NCBI GenBank assembly: GCA_900318205.1
Contig: ONJS01000017.1
Span: 1 to 64,000, forward strand
Length of the DNA stretch: 64,000 bases
Direction of reading: 5' to 3'
Source: an uncultured Prevotellaceae bacterium
Lineage (GTDB): Bacteria > Bacteroidota > Bacteroidia > Bacteroidales > Muribaculaceae
The notes beneath the pieces were generated by a model. The model did no database searches. It was not told where the DNA came from and saw only the letters and a program-made list of their open reading frames with translations. How positions within the stretch are numbered: position 1 is the stretch's first letter; each line of letters begins with the position of its first letter. The position numbers were made by a program, and so were the translations under genes. This document shows positions 6,675 through 14,218 of this stretch, piece by piece.

Positions 6675-8566
6675 ATCGTTTCTATAATTTTATAACAGTT
6701 AATTCTCTTCCCATCTCTCGTAAGTTTTACTTTCTGGACATGGGCGTACTGGGTGATGTCCGTGGCTTTGGCTGTCTTAATGATTGAAAGACGGTCATAT
6801 TCAGCCTGGATCATCGTTTTAAGTTCGGCATTGGTATATACATCGCCGGGGGTTATGTTTAGACTCATACCACTGACCTTGGATGCATTGGAGAGCAGCC
6901 GTTTAAGATTAGCCTCGATATATGCTGCCTTTTTTATCTGTTCCGGCCCAAGTTCACGGTAATACTTCTTGAACTCAGTGGGGACAGAAGGAGAGGTTTC
7001 TATCATAGGCAGGACTTCGGAACATCTCTCTACAACATCGACAATAGCTTTCATCTGGTGCTCAAAGTTGTCGTCCTTAAAGAAATCCTCCCTGAACCTC
7101 TGATATTCCTGCTTAGCCTTGTCGATGGGATTAAAGCCATTATTGTCTAGAGAATTGAGAACATGTAGTTTGCTTTTATACTGTTCCATCTTTATCTCTA
7201 CGGCTCTTAGGTCAGCGATATAGGCTAGGTCATTACAGATAGCCTTACCCGAACCCTGACCAATTCTCTCAACATCAAGATAGCTTTTAGTGTATCTTAA
7301 TCTGTCCTGAGCAACCACGAAATTGTCAAGGATGCTGAGGTCCGTGATATCCGATAATTGCTCCACTTGTTTGAGGGTATCATTTCTCTTGTCATTGATT
7401 TCCTGGATCATCTGCTTCTCATCCATTCCCTTCTCGAGACTTGTGTTCTTGTAATAGTAGAATATCTCTTTACGGAATGGGTTGGTCTTGGTTCTACATC
7501 TTCCGGCGATCTGAGGAAGGTCTATCGATATGTCCAATTGCAGGTGCTCTTTGTTGCTGTCGCCGAATACATAGGTCGTTGAACAGTCAGAATAGAAGTC
7601 TGTCCCTTCAAAGCTGCACTTGGTTACGAATGTGAAAGGCTTGTTCATCGTCTTATACTCATCCTCTCCTGGAGCTACACCGATGGAATGACCTACACTT
7701 CTCAAGGATGTCCTGTTCTTCTTATCTTCGGCACATATTACCAGGGTCTCGGAAGGTTTGAGTTTATTATGGTCTATGACGGTGCAGATGTCCCTTACAC
7801 TGTTCAAGAAGAAAACCGCTTCAGTCGAGTAGATAGATTCACCGTCCAAAGTGTTGAAAAAGCCTCTCTGCCGGTAATCCTGGATAATCTGATCAATGGC
7901 GGATACAGTGCTTCTCATCTTCCTGGGCACTACATCGATATCTTCTTTCATCGACGGGTCCCATTCCAGCGTAATATATTCCATACCCTTGAACTCGTCC
8001 ATAAGATCAAGATAGACCATGTTCAAAGGAGTAGCGGATATGTTTACTATTCTATTGGGAAGGCTGTTAAGAGTATGAAGAAAGTTGATTACAGTGGACC
8101 CCTTCATTCTTACGTCAGTGAAGATACATGTCCACTCATCCACGACAATAGTAAACCGGTCTAACATGTTCCTGGCCCTTAAAGCATTCAGGACGTTGAA
8201 GAGTGAATCGAATGTGGACAATATCTTCGGTACATTAGGCTCATAATTGAAAGGGTTAGGGCCACAACTCTGAAGATACTTGTCCATTTCAGATATTGTT
8301 TCGTTCAAATCCTTGTTCCCGTCACTCCTGTCGAAATAAAATAGCTTTCTCTTGATGTTTTTATCTTTGAGCTTACTTTTGATGAGGCTTATTCTCGGAC
8401 TTGCAAGAATGACGGGCTTATCGTTAGTCAGGAAAAACACAGTACATCCACAGCCGGTAATGTTCTTATTCAGTATTATGTGTCCTTCCGGCAAAATGTC
8501 ACCAAATTCCGTCCATTCCGATAAGTGTCTGTATTGAATGGGCACATTAATGTCTATCTTTTTCAT
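6671..8566 (-). CDS. SF2-type helicase-like protein with lysine-less P-loop
   Basis: About 631 residues from the ATG at 8566 (a TTG at 8578 is in frame but less likely). Helicase-like motifs appear in order: NKNITGCGCTVFFL in the Walker A position (about 34-47), VVDEW as a DExx box (about 139-143), SATP as motif III (about 176) and LPQIAGRCRTK as motif VI (about 347-357). The Walker A lysine is replaced: TGCGCT, not GxGKT. Similar G-C-G-x-T loops occur, as far as I recall, in Bacteroidetes phage and mobile-element helicases, so this may be a family trait. Middle gene of the leftward replication operon. Confidence 0.7.
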   Translation of the reverse strand: MKKIDINVPIQYRHLSEWTEFGDILPEGHIILNKNITGCGCTVFFLTNDKPVILASPRISLIKSKLKDKNIKRKLFYFDRSDGNKDLNETISEMDKYLQSCGPNPFNYEPNVPKILSTFDSLFNVLNALRARNMLDRFTIVVDEWTCIFTDVRMKGSTVINFLHTLNSLPNRIVNISATPLNMVYLDLMDEFKGMEYITLEWDPSMKEDIDVVPRKMRSTVSAIDQIIQDYRQRGFFNTLDGESIYSTEAVFFLNSVRDICTVIDHNKLKPSETLVICAEDKKNRTSLRSVGHSIGVAPGEDEYKTMNKPFTFVTKCSFEGTDFYSDCSTTYVFGDSNKEHLQLDISIDLPQIAGRCRTKTNPFRKEIFYYYKNTSLEKGMDEKQMIQEINDKRNDTLKQVEQLSDITDLSILDNFVVAQDRLRYTKSYLDVERIGQGSGKAICNDLAYIADLRAVEIKMEQYKSKLHVLNSLDNNGFNPIDKAKQEYQRFREDFFKDDNFEHQMKAIVDVVERCSEVLPMIETSPSVPTEFKKYYRELGPEQIKKAAYIEANLKRLLSNASKVSGMSLNITPGDVYTNAELKTMIQAEYDRLSIIKTAKATDITQYAHVQKVKLTRDGKRINCYKIIETI

Positions 8567-8643
8567 TTTCTTTATCAATTTGTTAGTTAAGAAGGAGGGC
8601 CCAAAACTTTCGCTTCAGACCCGTCCCATCCGTCTTTCATCTA

Positions 8644-9054
8644 TCAAGCAGCATTTCCGTTAAGATACTGTGATAATCCACGAGTACTGTTAAAGCCTTT
8701 ATCTTCCTTGTAAGACTCGTATTTGATGATATATTCGGCCTCTTTCTGTTTAAGTTTCTCCTCAAGTTCATCGGCACTATTAGCATCAACTCTTTCCAGG
8801 ACATCCCACATCCAATTTGAAGGATCATGTTCTTTTCTGGCTTTTTCAATTCTCTTTCCTCCATACTCTACCTTTAAGCATCTCCAGTGGTAATTCCTGT
8901 CAAGCATGTTAGATGACTCACCAATATAAATGAACTTCACTCCATCTATGATAATGCTTCTCATATAGATAAATCCCACATGTTCTTCCGTGTCCTTCGA
9001 AGGTGTATAATTTGTTATCATTTCCGTTTCCTTCTTAATTGATACTTTTCCCAT
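8644..9054 (-). CDS. GIY-YIG nuclease-family small protein
   Basis: 136 residues. VGFIYMRSI (about 26-34) and KFIYIGESSNMLDRNYHWR (about 40-58) give the GIY-YIG strands, the YIG motif and the downstream Arg-containing helix. The C-terminal KQKEAEYIIKYES supplies a Glu in the usual metal-site region. Such small proteins occur as homing or DNA-processing nucleases on phages and integrative elements. It overlaps the upstream gene by 20 nt and is in the same leftward operon as the helicase and BT4734-like protein. Confidence 0.7.
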   Translation of the reverse strand: MGKVSIKKETEMITNYTPSKDTEEHVGFIYMRSIIIDGVKFIYIGESSNMLDRNYHWRCLKVEYGGKRIEKARKEHDPSNWMWDVLERVDANSADELEEKLKQKEAEYIIKYESYKEDKGFNSTRGLSQYLNGNAA

Positions 9055-9355
9055 TGTCTTTAAGTTTTAATTTGTTTTCAGAAAGATCCTTATGACCTTT
9101 CTTTCTGCTTACCAGGTTCATTGTAATATTTTTTGATTTTAAGAATCGAATAAACCTTCTGTACTGCTCCCTTTCCTGTTTATGACGAGGGCAGATTTCA
9201 ATGATATCGCTAAGCTTGATTGTGAATTCATACTTTTCTCCTGTCTCATAAGCTTTCTTGAATTCTGGACTTAATTGCTTTAGCGACTCGACATCCATAG
9301 CAAACATTCTTTCTTCTACTATGGGGTTATGTTCATACTTTCTTTTGGTATTCAT
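9035..9355 (-). CDS. Small protein with a domain shared with the gene at 9784
   Basis: 106 residues, basic, no family recognised. The segment YEFTIKLSDIIEICPRHKQE followed by REQYRRFIRFLKSKNITMNL (about 42-81) aligns with EINVTLQELLRIVPRNRPRK and DAYKHLQRVLKDEMGVILTI of the protein encoded at 9784-10146: strand, helix, Pro-Arg, long helix, strand, then a basic tail. The two are therefore likely paralogues, possibly small DNA-binding proteins. It overlaps the GIY-YIG gene by 20 nt. Confidence 0.6.
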   Translation of the reverse strand: MNTKRKYEHNPIVEERMFAMDVESLKQLSPEFKKAYETGEKYEFTIKLSDIIEICPRHKQEREQYRRFIRFLKSKNITMNLVSRKKGHKDLSENKLKLKDNGKSIN

Positions 9356-9365
9356 TGGTAAAAAA

Positions 9366-9803
9366 TTAAAATTGTAGTTCCATCTCCATCCCCCTGGTAT
9401 TGGAATGGGATAGTGTCATGCCCTTTATTCTTGAGGCATGATTCTGTCTGGCTAGTTTCTTGTAATCTTCGATAATGTCCGGGATATAGAAGTAGAATAA
9501 GAAGCCGGGGAAGTTTGGTACATTCAACCCCAATGATGGCCTTCCCTCTCCCAAGATCAGCCACATCAAAGGTTGAGGAAGGTTTTCACTATCATCTTCG
9601 AACTCTTTAAGGATTATCGGCCACCAGAATTTTACTTTATTGTTCGGCTCATCTACAGTCACCTTAAAACCACTTAGATCTTTCCCATTGGCGATTTTCT
9701 TGAGTTCATGGTTCACACTCCATTCAAAATCCTCTGGAGCATCATACAGTAGTTCCCTGATTTTTCCCATCAGCCAAATTTTCTTAATCTTTTTTCTTGC
9801 CAT
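9366..9803 (-). CDS. Hypothetical protein, 145 aa
   Basis: Starts MARKKIKKIWLMGKIRELLY and is rich in aromatic residues (VKFWWPIILKEF, LGLNVPNFPGFLFYFYIPDI). No signal peptide and no recognised motif. It lies between the two paralogous small genes in the leftward operon, overlapping the upstream one by 20 nt and ending 10 nt before the next. Conserved position in such operons would be the best clue to its role. Confidence 0.55.
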   Translation of the reverse strand: MARKKIKKIWLMGKIRELLYDAPEDFEWSVNHELKKIANGKDLSGFKVTVDEPNNKVKFWWPIILKEFEDDSENLPQPLMWLILGEGRPSLGLNVPNFPGFLFYFYIPDIIEDYKKLARQNHASRIKGMTLSHSNTRGMEMELQF

Positions 9804-10146
9804 CTTTTCTGTTTTTAATGGTTAAGATCACGCCCATCTCATCCTTCAAAACCCTCTGGAGATGTTTGTATGCATCCTTTCTGGGTCTATTTCTGGGCAC
9901 GATTCTGAGTAGTTCCTGGAGAGTTACATTTATCTCCTGTCCACTCTCTAAAGGCTGCCCACATGAAAAGGCTTCCTCTAGTCTCTTGATATCATCGGTG
10001 AGAGGGTTTTGTTTTACCTTTCCCACCGGCGCACATTCACTTTTTTCCTGAGCCTCCGGTATGGGTGCGCTTACATCATCCTTCTTCGGCTCGGTCCATA
10101 TCCCAGGAAATGCTGAGAACATGGAGTTTAACAACATCTGTATCAT
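9784..10146 (-). CDS. Small protein, first gene of the leftward replication-type operon
   Basis: 120 residues: a variable Pro/Glu-rich N-terminus (about 1-65), then the domain shared with the protein at 9035-9355 (about 70-113) and a lysine-rich tail. It is the first gene of the leftward operon, and its start codon lies at the edge of the repeat array at 10144-10425. An autoregulatory or replication-initiation role is possible from this position but is only inference. Confidence 0.55.
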   Translation of the reverse strand: MIQMLLNSMFSAFPGIWTEPKKDDVSAPIPEAQEKSECAPVGKVKQNPLTDDIKRLEEAFSCGQPLESGQEINVTLQELLRIVPRNRPRKDAYKHLQRVLKDEMGVILTIKNRKDGKKKD

Positions 10147-10425
10147 TTTGTATTTCGTTTATAGGGGGACTAGGCTTTCTCATCCCCATTTTCGTTATTT
10201 CAGAGATAAGAGTAATGGGGCATCTAAACCCCATTTTCTTCATTTCAGCATAGTAAAGGCGGCTATCTCCCTCATGGATAAGGTTCCCAGGTCTCCCCGG
10301 CAGCGTTTTTCACGTTTCAATACAAGGATAAGGGAACAAGACCCACCGGACCTCCCTTTTTCTTATTTCACATGGATAGGGGTTCTATGGGCCGGGGAGT
10401 GCGTTTTTTCGATTTTGGGGTACAT
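10144..10425. repeat. Array of about six degenerate repeats between divergent operons
   Basis: Copies start near 10145, 10188, 10232, 10304, 10357 and 10400. Each has a T-run and C/G followed by ATTTC(A), for example CATTTTCGTTATTTCAG, CATTTTCTTCATTTCAG and TTTTTCTTATTTCACATGG. Most continue into GATAAG or GGATAAGGG and end in a G-run. Spacings vary (42-72 bp), which excludes a simple tandem repeat or CRISPR. The stretch has no supported gene. It could be iterons of a replication origin or a set of operators. Confidence 0.55.
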
Positions 10426-10469
10426 TTGACACTAGCAATGGCCAAAAGTGAAATCATTGGCTTTGATTG

Positions 10470-10500
10470 TTGAATTTTTCATGAAAAAGAACTATCTTTG
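10470..10500 (+). promoter_or_regulatory. Bacteroidetes-type promoter for the ATPase-TOPRIM gene
   Basis: TTG (10470-10472), 20 bp, TATCTTTG (10493-10500). This leaves a leader of about 130 nt with no visible gene before the ATG at 10637. Confidence 0.72.
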
Positions 10501-10636
10501 CAATAGAATCATTGCTTTTCGAGATGGGCAACAAGGCATTGACTTTTGCTATCTACTACATTGAACAAGCCTTAGGGACCACTCTTTAATACAAAATACA
10601 AGAAATATTCATCGCATTATATAATAATTTGTTTAT

Positions 10637-12244
10637 ATGAAAATAAAGGAAGTCAGACTTAATAAATTTAAGCGTTTTACCGATTTGACAATTACAGATA
10701 TTCCTGAAACAGCTAAGTTGGTAATACTTGTTGGTCCAAACGGTTGTGGAAAATCCTCTGTATTCGAAGGTTTTAATTATTGGTATAAACTGAAGGGTTT
10801 TAACACTGTCGGCGAAAAAGATTACTATCTTAAAGAAGGAGACAAAGGAGATGAAAATGACGATAGATGGTTTACTAACAAAGTACAGATATTCACATAC
10901 GATTCTGATTTAAATAATCAAGCAAGTATTCATGGACGAATGTATTTTCGTACCGCCTATCGGCACGAACCTGATTTTACAACATCAAAATTATCAAGAC
11001 AAAATAATCCAGAGGAACGCATCCAATTTGATACATTAATGAAAACGGATATGTCAGTATCCGAAAATTATCAAAGATTAGTTTCAAAGACATTATCGGG
11101 TATTTATGATTCCAAAAATGACAATAAATCAGTAGTGGATTTAAGGGAAGAACTCGTTGGGAGAATAAAACAATCATTGAATAATGTATTTGATGATTTA
11201 CAATTAGTATCTATTGGCGATCCACTTTCAAATGGTAGTTTCTATTTTACAAAAGGCCGCTCAGAGAAATTCCACTATAAAAATCTTTCTGCAGGAGAGA
11301 AGTCTGCCTTTGATTTGTTACTGGACCTAGTGATTAAAGCGGCATATTATGAAAATACTGTGTATTGCATAGATGAACCGGAATCTCACATGCATACAGC
11401 GCTTCAGTCAAAATTACTATCTGAATTGTACAATTTGATACCAGACAATTCGCAGTTATGGCTGTCAACCCATTCTATTGGTATGCTTAAGGCTGCGAAA
11501 GAACTTGAAGAACAAAATCCAAATACAGTTTGCTTCTTAGATTTGTCAGAAATGGATTTCGATACATGTGTGGTAATTCGCCCATCAACTATAGATGCTA
11601 CTATTTGGAAAAAGTTCCTAGAGTTAGCTTTTGGAGACTTTGCAAAACTTATTGCTCCGCAAAAAGTAGTATTCTGTGAGGGAACTATCCAAGGACGTCA
11701 CTATAAGAATTTTGATGCACAGATATACGAACGCATCTTTTCTTCAAAATATCCAGACACTTCTTTTGTTTCAATTGGTTCATGTTCAGAACTTGAAGAC
11801 GAAGATAATGTAAGTATGAAAATCATTTCACAGGTTCTTAATAGCTCAACCATCATTAAGTTCGTTGATAGGGATGATAAAAGTGAGGAAGAAGTTATAG
11901 AATTAAAAACTAAAGGCATAAAGGTTTTAAATAAGCGACATATTGAGTGTTATCTATTAGATGATGAGATAATATCAAAATTGTGTCATATGTGTAATAA
12001 AGAAGATAAAATTGAGGAGTGCCTTAAAGCAAAAGAACAAGCAATAGCAGAAAGCGTGGGAAGAGGTCACCCTTCTGATGATATTAAATCTGCTAGCGGG
12101 AAGATATATACTGAGTTAAAGCGGATATTATCATTGACTCAATGCGGAAACACAAAAGATGCTTTCTTTAGAGATACAATTACGCCCTTAATTACTGAGG
12201 AGACACAAATCTATAAAGACTTAGAATCCGAGATTTTTGGATAA
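10637..12244 (+). CDS. AAA-ATPase fused to TOPRIM/DUF4435-like domain, putative defence protein
   Basis: 535 residues. The N-terminal half is an ABC-type AAA ATPase of the RecF/OLD class: Walker A GPNGCGKSS (33-41), signature LSAGEKS (about 216-222), Walker B CIDEPESHMH (about 243-252) and LSTHS (about 276-280). The C-terminal half from about 340 has VVFCEG (about 343-348), IIKFVDRDD (about 407-415) and RHIECYLLDD (about 433-442). The Glu, Asp-x-Asp and I/E-x-YLL order resembles TOPRIM-type DUF4435 domains. ATPase plus DUF4435 partners form the two-protein PARIS anti-phage system, and OLD nucleases combine the same domain classes, so an abortive-infection role is plausible. Short for such a fusion; which system it belongs to is not settled. 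Confidence 0.7.
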   Translation: MKIKEVRLNKFKRFTDLTITDIPETAKLVILVGPNGCGKSSVFEGFNYWYKLKGFNTVGEKDYYLKEGDKGDENDDRWFTNKVQIFTYDSDLNNQASIHGRMYFRTAYRHEPDFTTSKLSRQNNPEERIQFDTLMKTDMSVSENYQRLVSKTLSGIYDSKNDNKSVVDLREELVGRIKQSLNNVFDDLQLVSIGDPLSNGSFYFTKGRSEKFHYKNLSAGEKSAFDLLLDLVIKAAYYENTVYCIDEPESHMHTALQSKLLSELYNLIPDNSQLWLSTHSIGMLKAAKELEEQNPNTVCFLDLSEMDFDTCVVIRPSTIDATIWKKFLELAFGDFAKLIAPQKVVFCEGTIQGRHYKNFDAQIYERIFSSKYPDTSFVSIGSCSELEDEDNVSMKIISQVLNSSTIIKFVDRDDKSEEEVIELKTKGIKVLNKRHIECYLLDDEIISKLCHMCNKEDKIEECLKAKEQAIAESVGRGHPSDDIKSASGKIYTELKRILSLTQCGNTKDAFFRDTITPLITEETQIYKDLESEIFG

Positions 12245-12323
12245 TTCTTATTACACAAAACAAAAGAACAAGAACTATTAGTAGTGAATCATAAGCCATC
12301 AGTAAGCCCCGCATTGTGAGATT

Positions 12324-12413
12324 CTTTGAAAGTCTCCGAAAAAGTTTGAGAGAAGTGGGATGATTCTCTGAGATTTTGAAAATAAGTCTGAGATTCTCGG
12401 AGGATTTTCAAAG
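12324..12413. repeat. Long imperfect inverted repeat upstream of the Fic gene
   Basis: CTTTGAAAGTCTCCGA (12324-12339) pairs with TCGGAGGATTTTCAAAG (12397-12413). The loop contains further copies of CTGAGATT (around 12368 and 12389). It could form a long RNA or DNA hairpin in the gap between the ATPase and Fic genes. Confidence 0.5.
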
Positions 12414-12464
12414 TATGTCAGAGAATACGGTACCCATCGACCGCTATCAATGAAATTTGCTTGT

Positions 12465-12499
12465 TTTCTTGCCGATGTCGGCAAAAATGGGTATATTTG
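12465..12499 (+). promoter_or_regulatory. Bacteroidetes-type promoter for the Fic gene
   Basis: TTTCTTG (12465-12471), 20 bp, TATATTTG (12492-12499), about 36 nt before the start codon. Confidence 0.75.
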
Positions 12500-12534
12500 C
12501 AGCGGATTAATGGATTTTTCTTGCCGATAGAACG

Positions 12535-13425
12535 ATGGAGTATATATCAGTGAAGCAATTTGCCGAGAAGTTCAATATCTCGGAACGCACCGTCCGCAAT
12601 TACTGTGCTAGTGGGAAGATTGACGGTGCCTATCTCGTGGGGAAGTCGTGGAATATTCCTGTCGATGCCGTGTTGCCTGACCGTAAGAAGAGAGCAAAGA
12701 CATCACCCCTCCTCACTGCACTCCAGGAACAACAGGCGGGGAAGGTTAAAGGTGGCATTTATCATCGTGTCCAGATCGATCTCACCTATAACTCCAACCA
12801 CATCGAGGGTAGCCGTCTGACCCACGACCAAACCCGTTATATCTTCGAGACAAACACCATAGGCATTACCGACGACGCTGTTAAGGTGGATGATATCATT
12901 GAGACCGCCAATCACTTTCGTTGTATCGACTGTATCATTGAACAGGCTAATTCAAGATTGACCGAGGTATTCATTAAGCAGCTTCACCAGATGCTCAAGT
13001 CCGGCACCTCTGACTCTCGAAAGCCTTGGTTCGCTGTGGGAGACTATAAACGACTGCCTAACGAAGTGGGAGGCATGGAAACAGCAGCACCATCCGACGT
13101 TCACCGACAGATTAAAGAGCTGCTGCAAGAATATAACGCCATCAAGAAACACACCCTGGAGGACATTATCGACTTCCATCAACGTTTCGAGGCAATCCAC
13201 CCATTCCAGGACGGTAATGGACGTGTGGGCCGGCTGATCATGTTCAAAGAATGTTTATCGGCTGGAATCGTCCCCTTCATCATCACCGACGACCTGAAGA
13301 TGTTCTATTATCGAGGTCTTCGTGAATGGCCCCGCATCAAAGGCTTCCTGCTCGATACATGCCTCACGGCCCAGGACAACTTCAAGGCCCTCCTCGACTA
13401 CTTCCAGATCAAATACCGGCAATAG
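12535..13425 (+). CDS. Fic-family protein with N-terminal HTH and autoinhibitory motif
   Basis: 296 residues. The N-terminus (SVKQFAEKFNISERTVRNYC, about 4-23) is a MerR/excisionase-like helix-turn-helix. The Fic core has HPFQDGNGRVGR (about 222-233), a full match to HPFx(D/E)GNGRxxR, which transfers AMP or another nucleotide part to protein hydroxyls. SNHIEG (about 86-91) matches the (S/T)xxxE(G/N) inhibitory motif; being N-terminal to the Fic core makes this a self-inhibited class II Fic protein. The DNA-binding domain suggests it controls transcription or acts near DNA. The next gene (13473) might be a partner, but no antitoxin motif is visible in it. Confidence 0.88.
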   Translation: MEYISVKQFAEKFNISERTVRNYCASGKIDGAYLVGKSWNIPVDAVLPDRKKRAKTSPLLTALQEQQAGKVKGGIYHRVQIDLTYNSNHIEGSRLTHDQTRYIFETNTIGITDDAVKVDDIIETANHFRCIDCIIEQANSRLTEVFIKQLHQMLKSGTSDSRKPWFAVGDYKRLPNEVGGMETAAPSDVHRQIKELLQEYNAIKKHTLEDIIDFHQRFEAIHPFQDGNGRVGRLIMFKECLSAGIVPFIITDDLKMFYYRGLREWPRIKGFLLDTCLTAQDNFKALLDYFQIKYRQ

Positions 13426-13472
13426 CTTTCCGCTCTCCATACCCGTTCACTCAACATAAAACACTAAAGCAT

Positions 13473-13832
13473 ATGGATCCAGCATTCAGAGAAATAAAGA
13501 ATTGGCAGCTCTTCGTCGATAAGTTCGGTGAGAATTACAGTATGCATGATGCCGTAGTTAAGCGATTCGACCTTAATGAGGACGAGCTTACTGTGGTACT
13601 CAATACTGTTTATGATATAGACGACAAGAGCGTTTATGACGTGACTTTCAAGTTTTCCCATCTAGTCAGCATTGAGATGGATTGTGAACTGGGGGACGAT
13701 TATGTTTGGGGTATAGATGTCGAGAAGGACGCCAAGTACAAGAATATCTTCAAGTTCAAAATCGAGGATACACAGATCGTCATAAAGTGCTTTACCATTG
13801 AGCTTGTGTCCATAACAACATTGGACAACTAA
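13473..13832 (+). CDS. Hypothetical protein, 119 aa, downstream of Fic
   Basis: The frame is open upstream but the ATG at 13473, 47 nt after the Fic stop, is the natural start. Acidic, beta-rich by appearance (DELTVVLNTVYDIDDKSVYD, then VTFKFSHLVSIEMDCE), with no signal peptide. The pattern is that of small DUF proteins that often act as immunity or inhibitor proteins, but no family is recognised. Likely co-transcribed with fic. Confidence 0.6.
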   Translation: MDPAFREIKNWQLFVDKFGENYSMHDAVVKRFDLNEDELTVVLNTVYDIDDKSVYDVTFKFSHLVSIEMDCELGDDYVWGIDVEKDAKYKNIFKFKIEDTQIVIKCFTIELVSITTLDN

Positions 13833-14218
13833 CGGCATCGAATAAGCGCTGGACCCGCGATGAGTGCCGCTATGGCCACTACATGTATGCAATAGCTGAC
13901 TACTCCAACCCACTTCATTGTGGTTATATACCTCTAACAGGCGTTGAGGGCCGTGGACTCCCGCTCCCACCACCTGGCACGAGCAGCAATGAGTCCATCT
14001 ATTGACCATGAGCCTAACAGCCGTATGGGCAAAAAAAAAGGAGCGATCCCTTGCCGCTCCACTACCTTTATTCTCCTTAATACTCTAACTCAAATGACGT
14101 TTCTCTTCTTATAGTATCTCGTTTTAGTAATTAATAATGCCGTTGGAAATATAACACTAACATCCTGATTATGAAACATAAACTAGATCGTTATTAGTGC
14201 TGTTTTTGGTGCCGCTGA
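13833..14218. other. Non-coding stretch with a possible gene remnant
   Basis: Between about 13,810 and 14,006 one plus-strand frame is open and protein-like (QLTASNKRWTRDECRYGHYM, then AIADYSNPLHCGYIPLTGV) but has no good start codon, and its frame differs from that of the gene before it. It may be the tail of a decayed gene. The rest holds a leftward terminator (14031-14060) and AT-rich sequence. Confidence 0.4.
14031..14060 (-). terminator. Leftward rho-independent terminator
   Basis: Read leftward: GGAGCG, loop, CGCTCC, then nine T. The stem is 14040-14045 with 14055-14060 and the A-run is 14031-14039. It would end the Z1 transcript about 160 nt past the stop codon. Confidence 0.72.

Noticed and set aside
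10637-12244. Firm assignment to the PARIS system
   Set aside because: Domain classes agree, but the length and single-chain form differ from the described two-gene system and no structure or search was possible.
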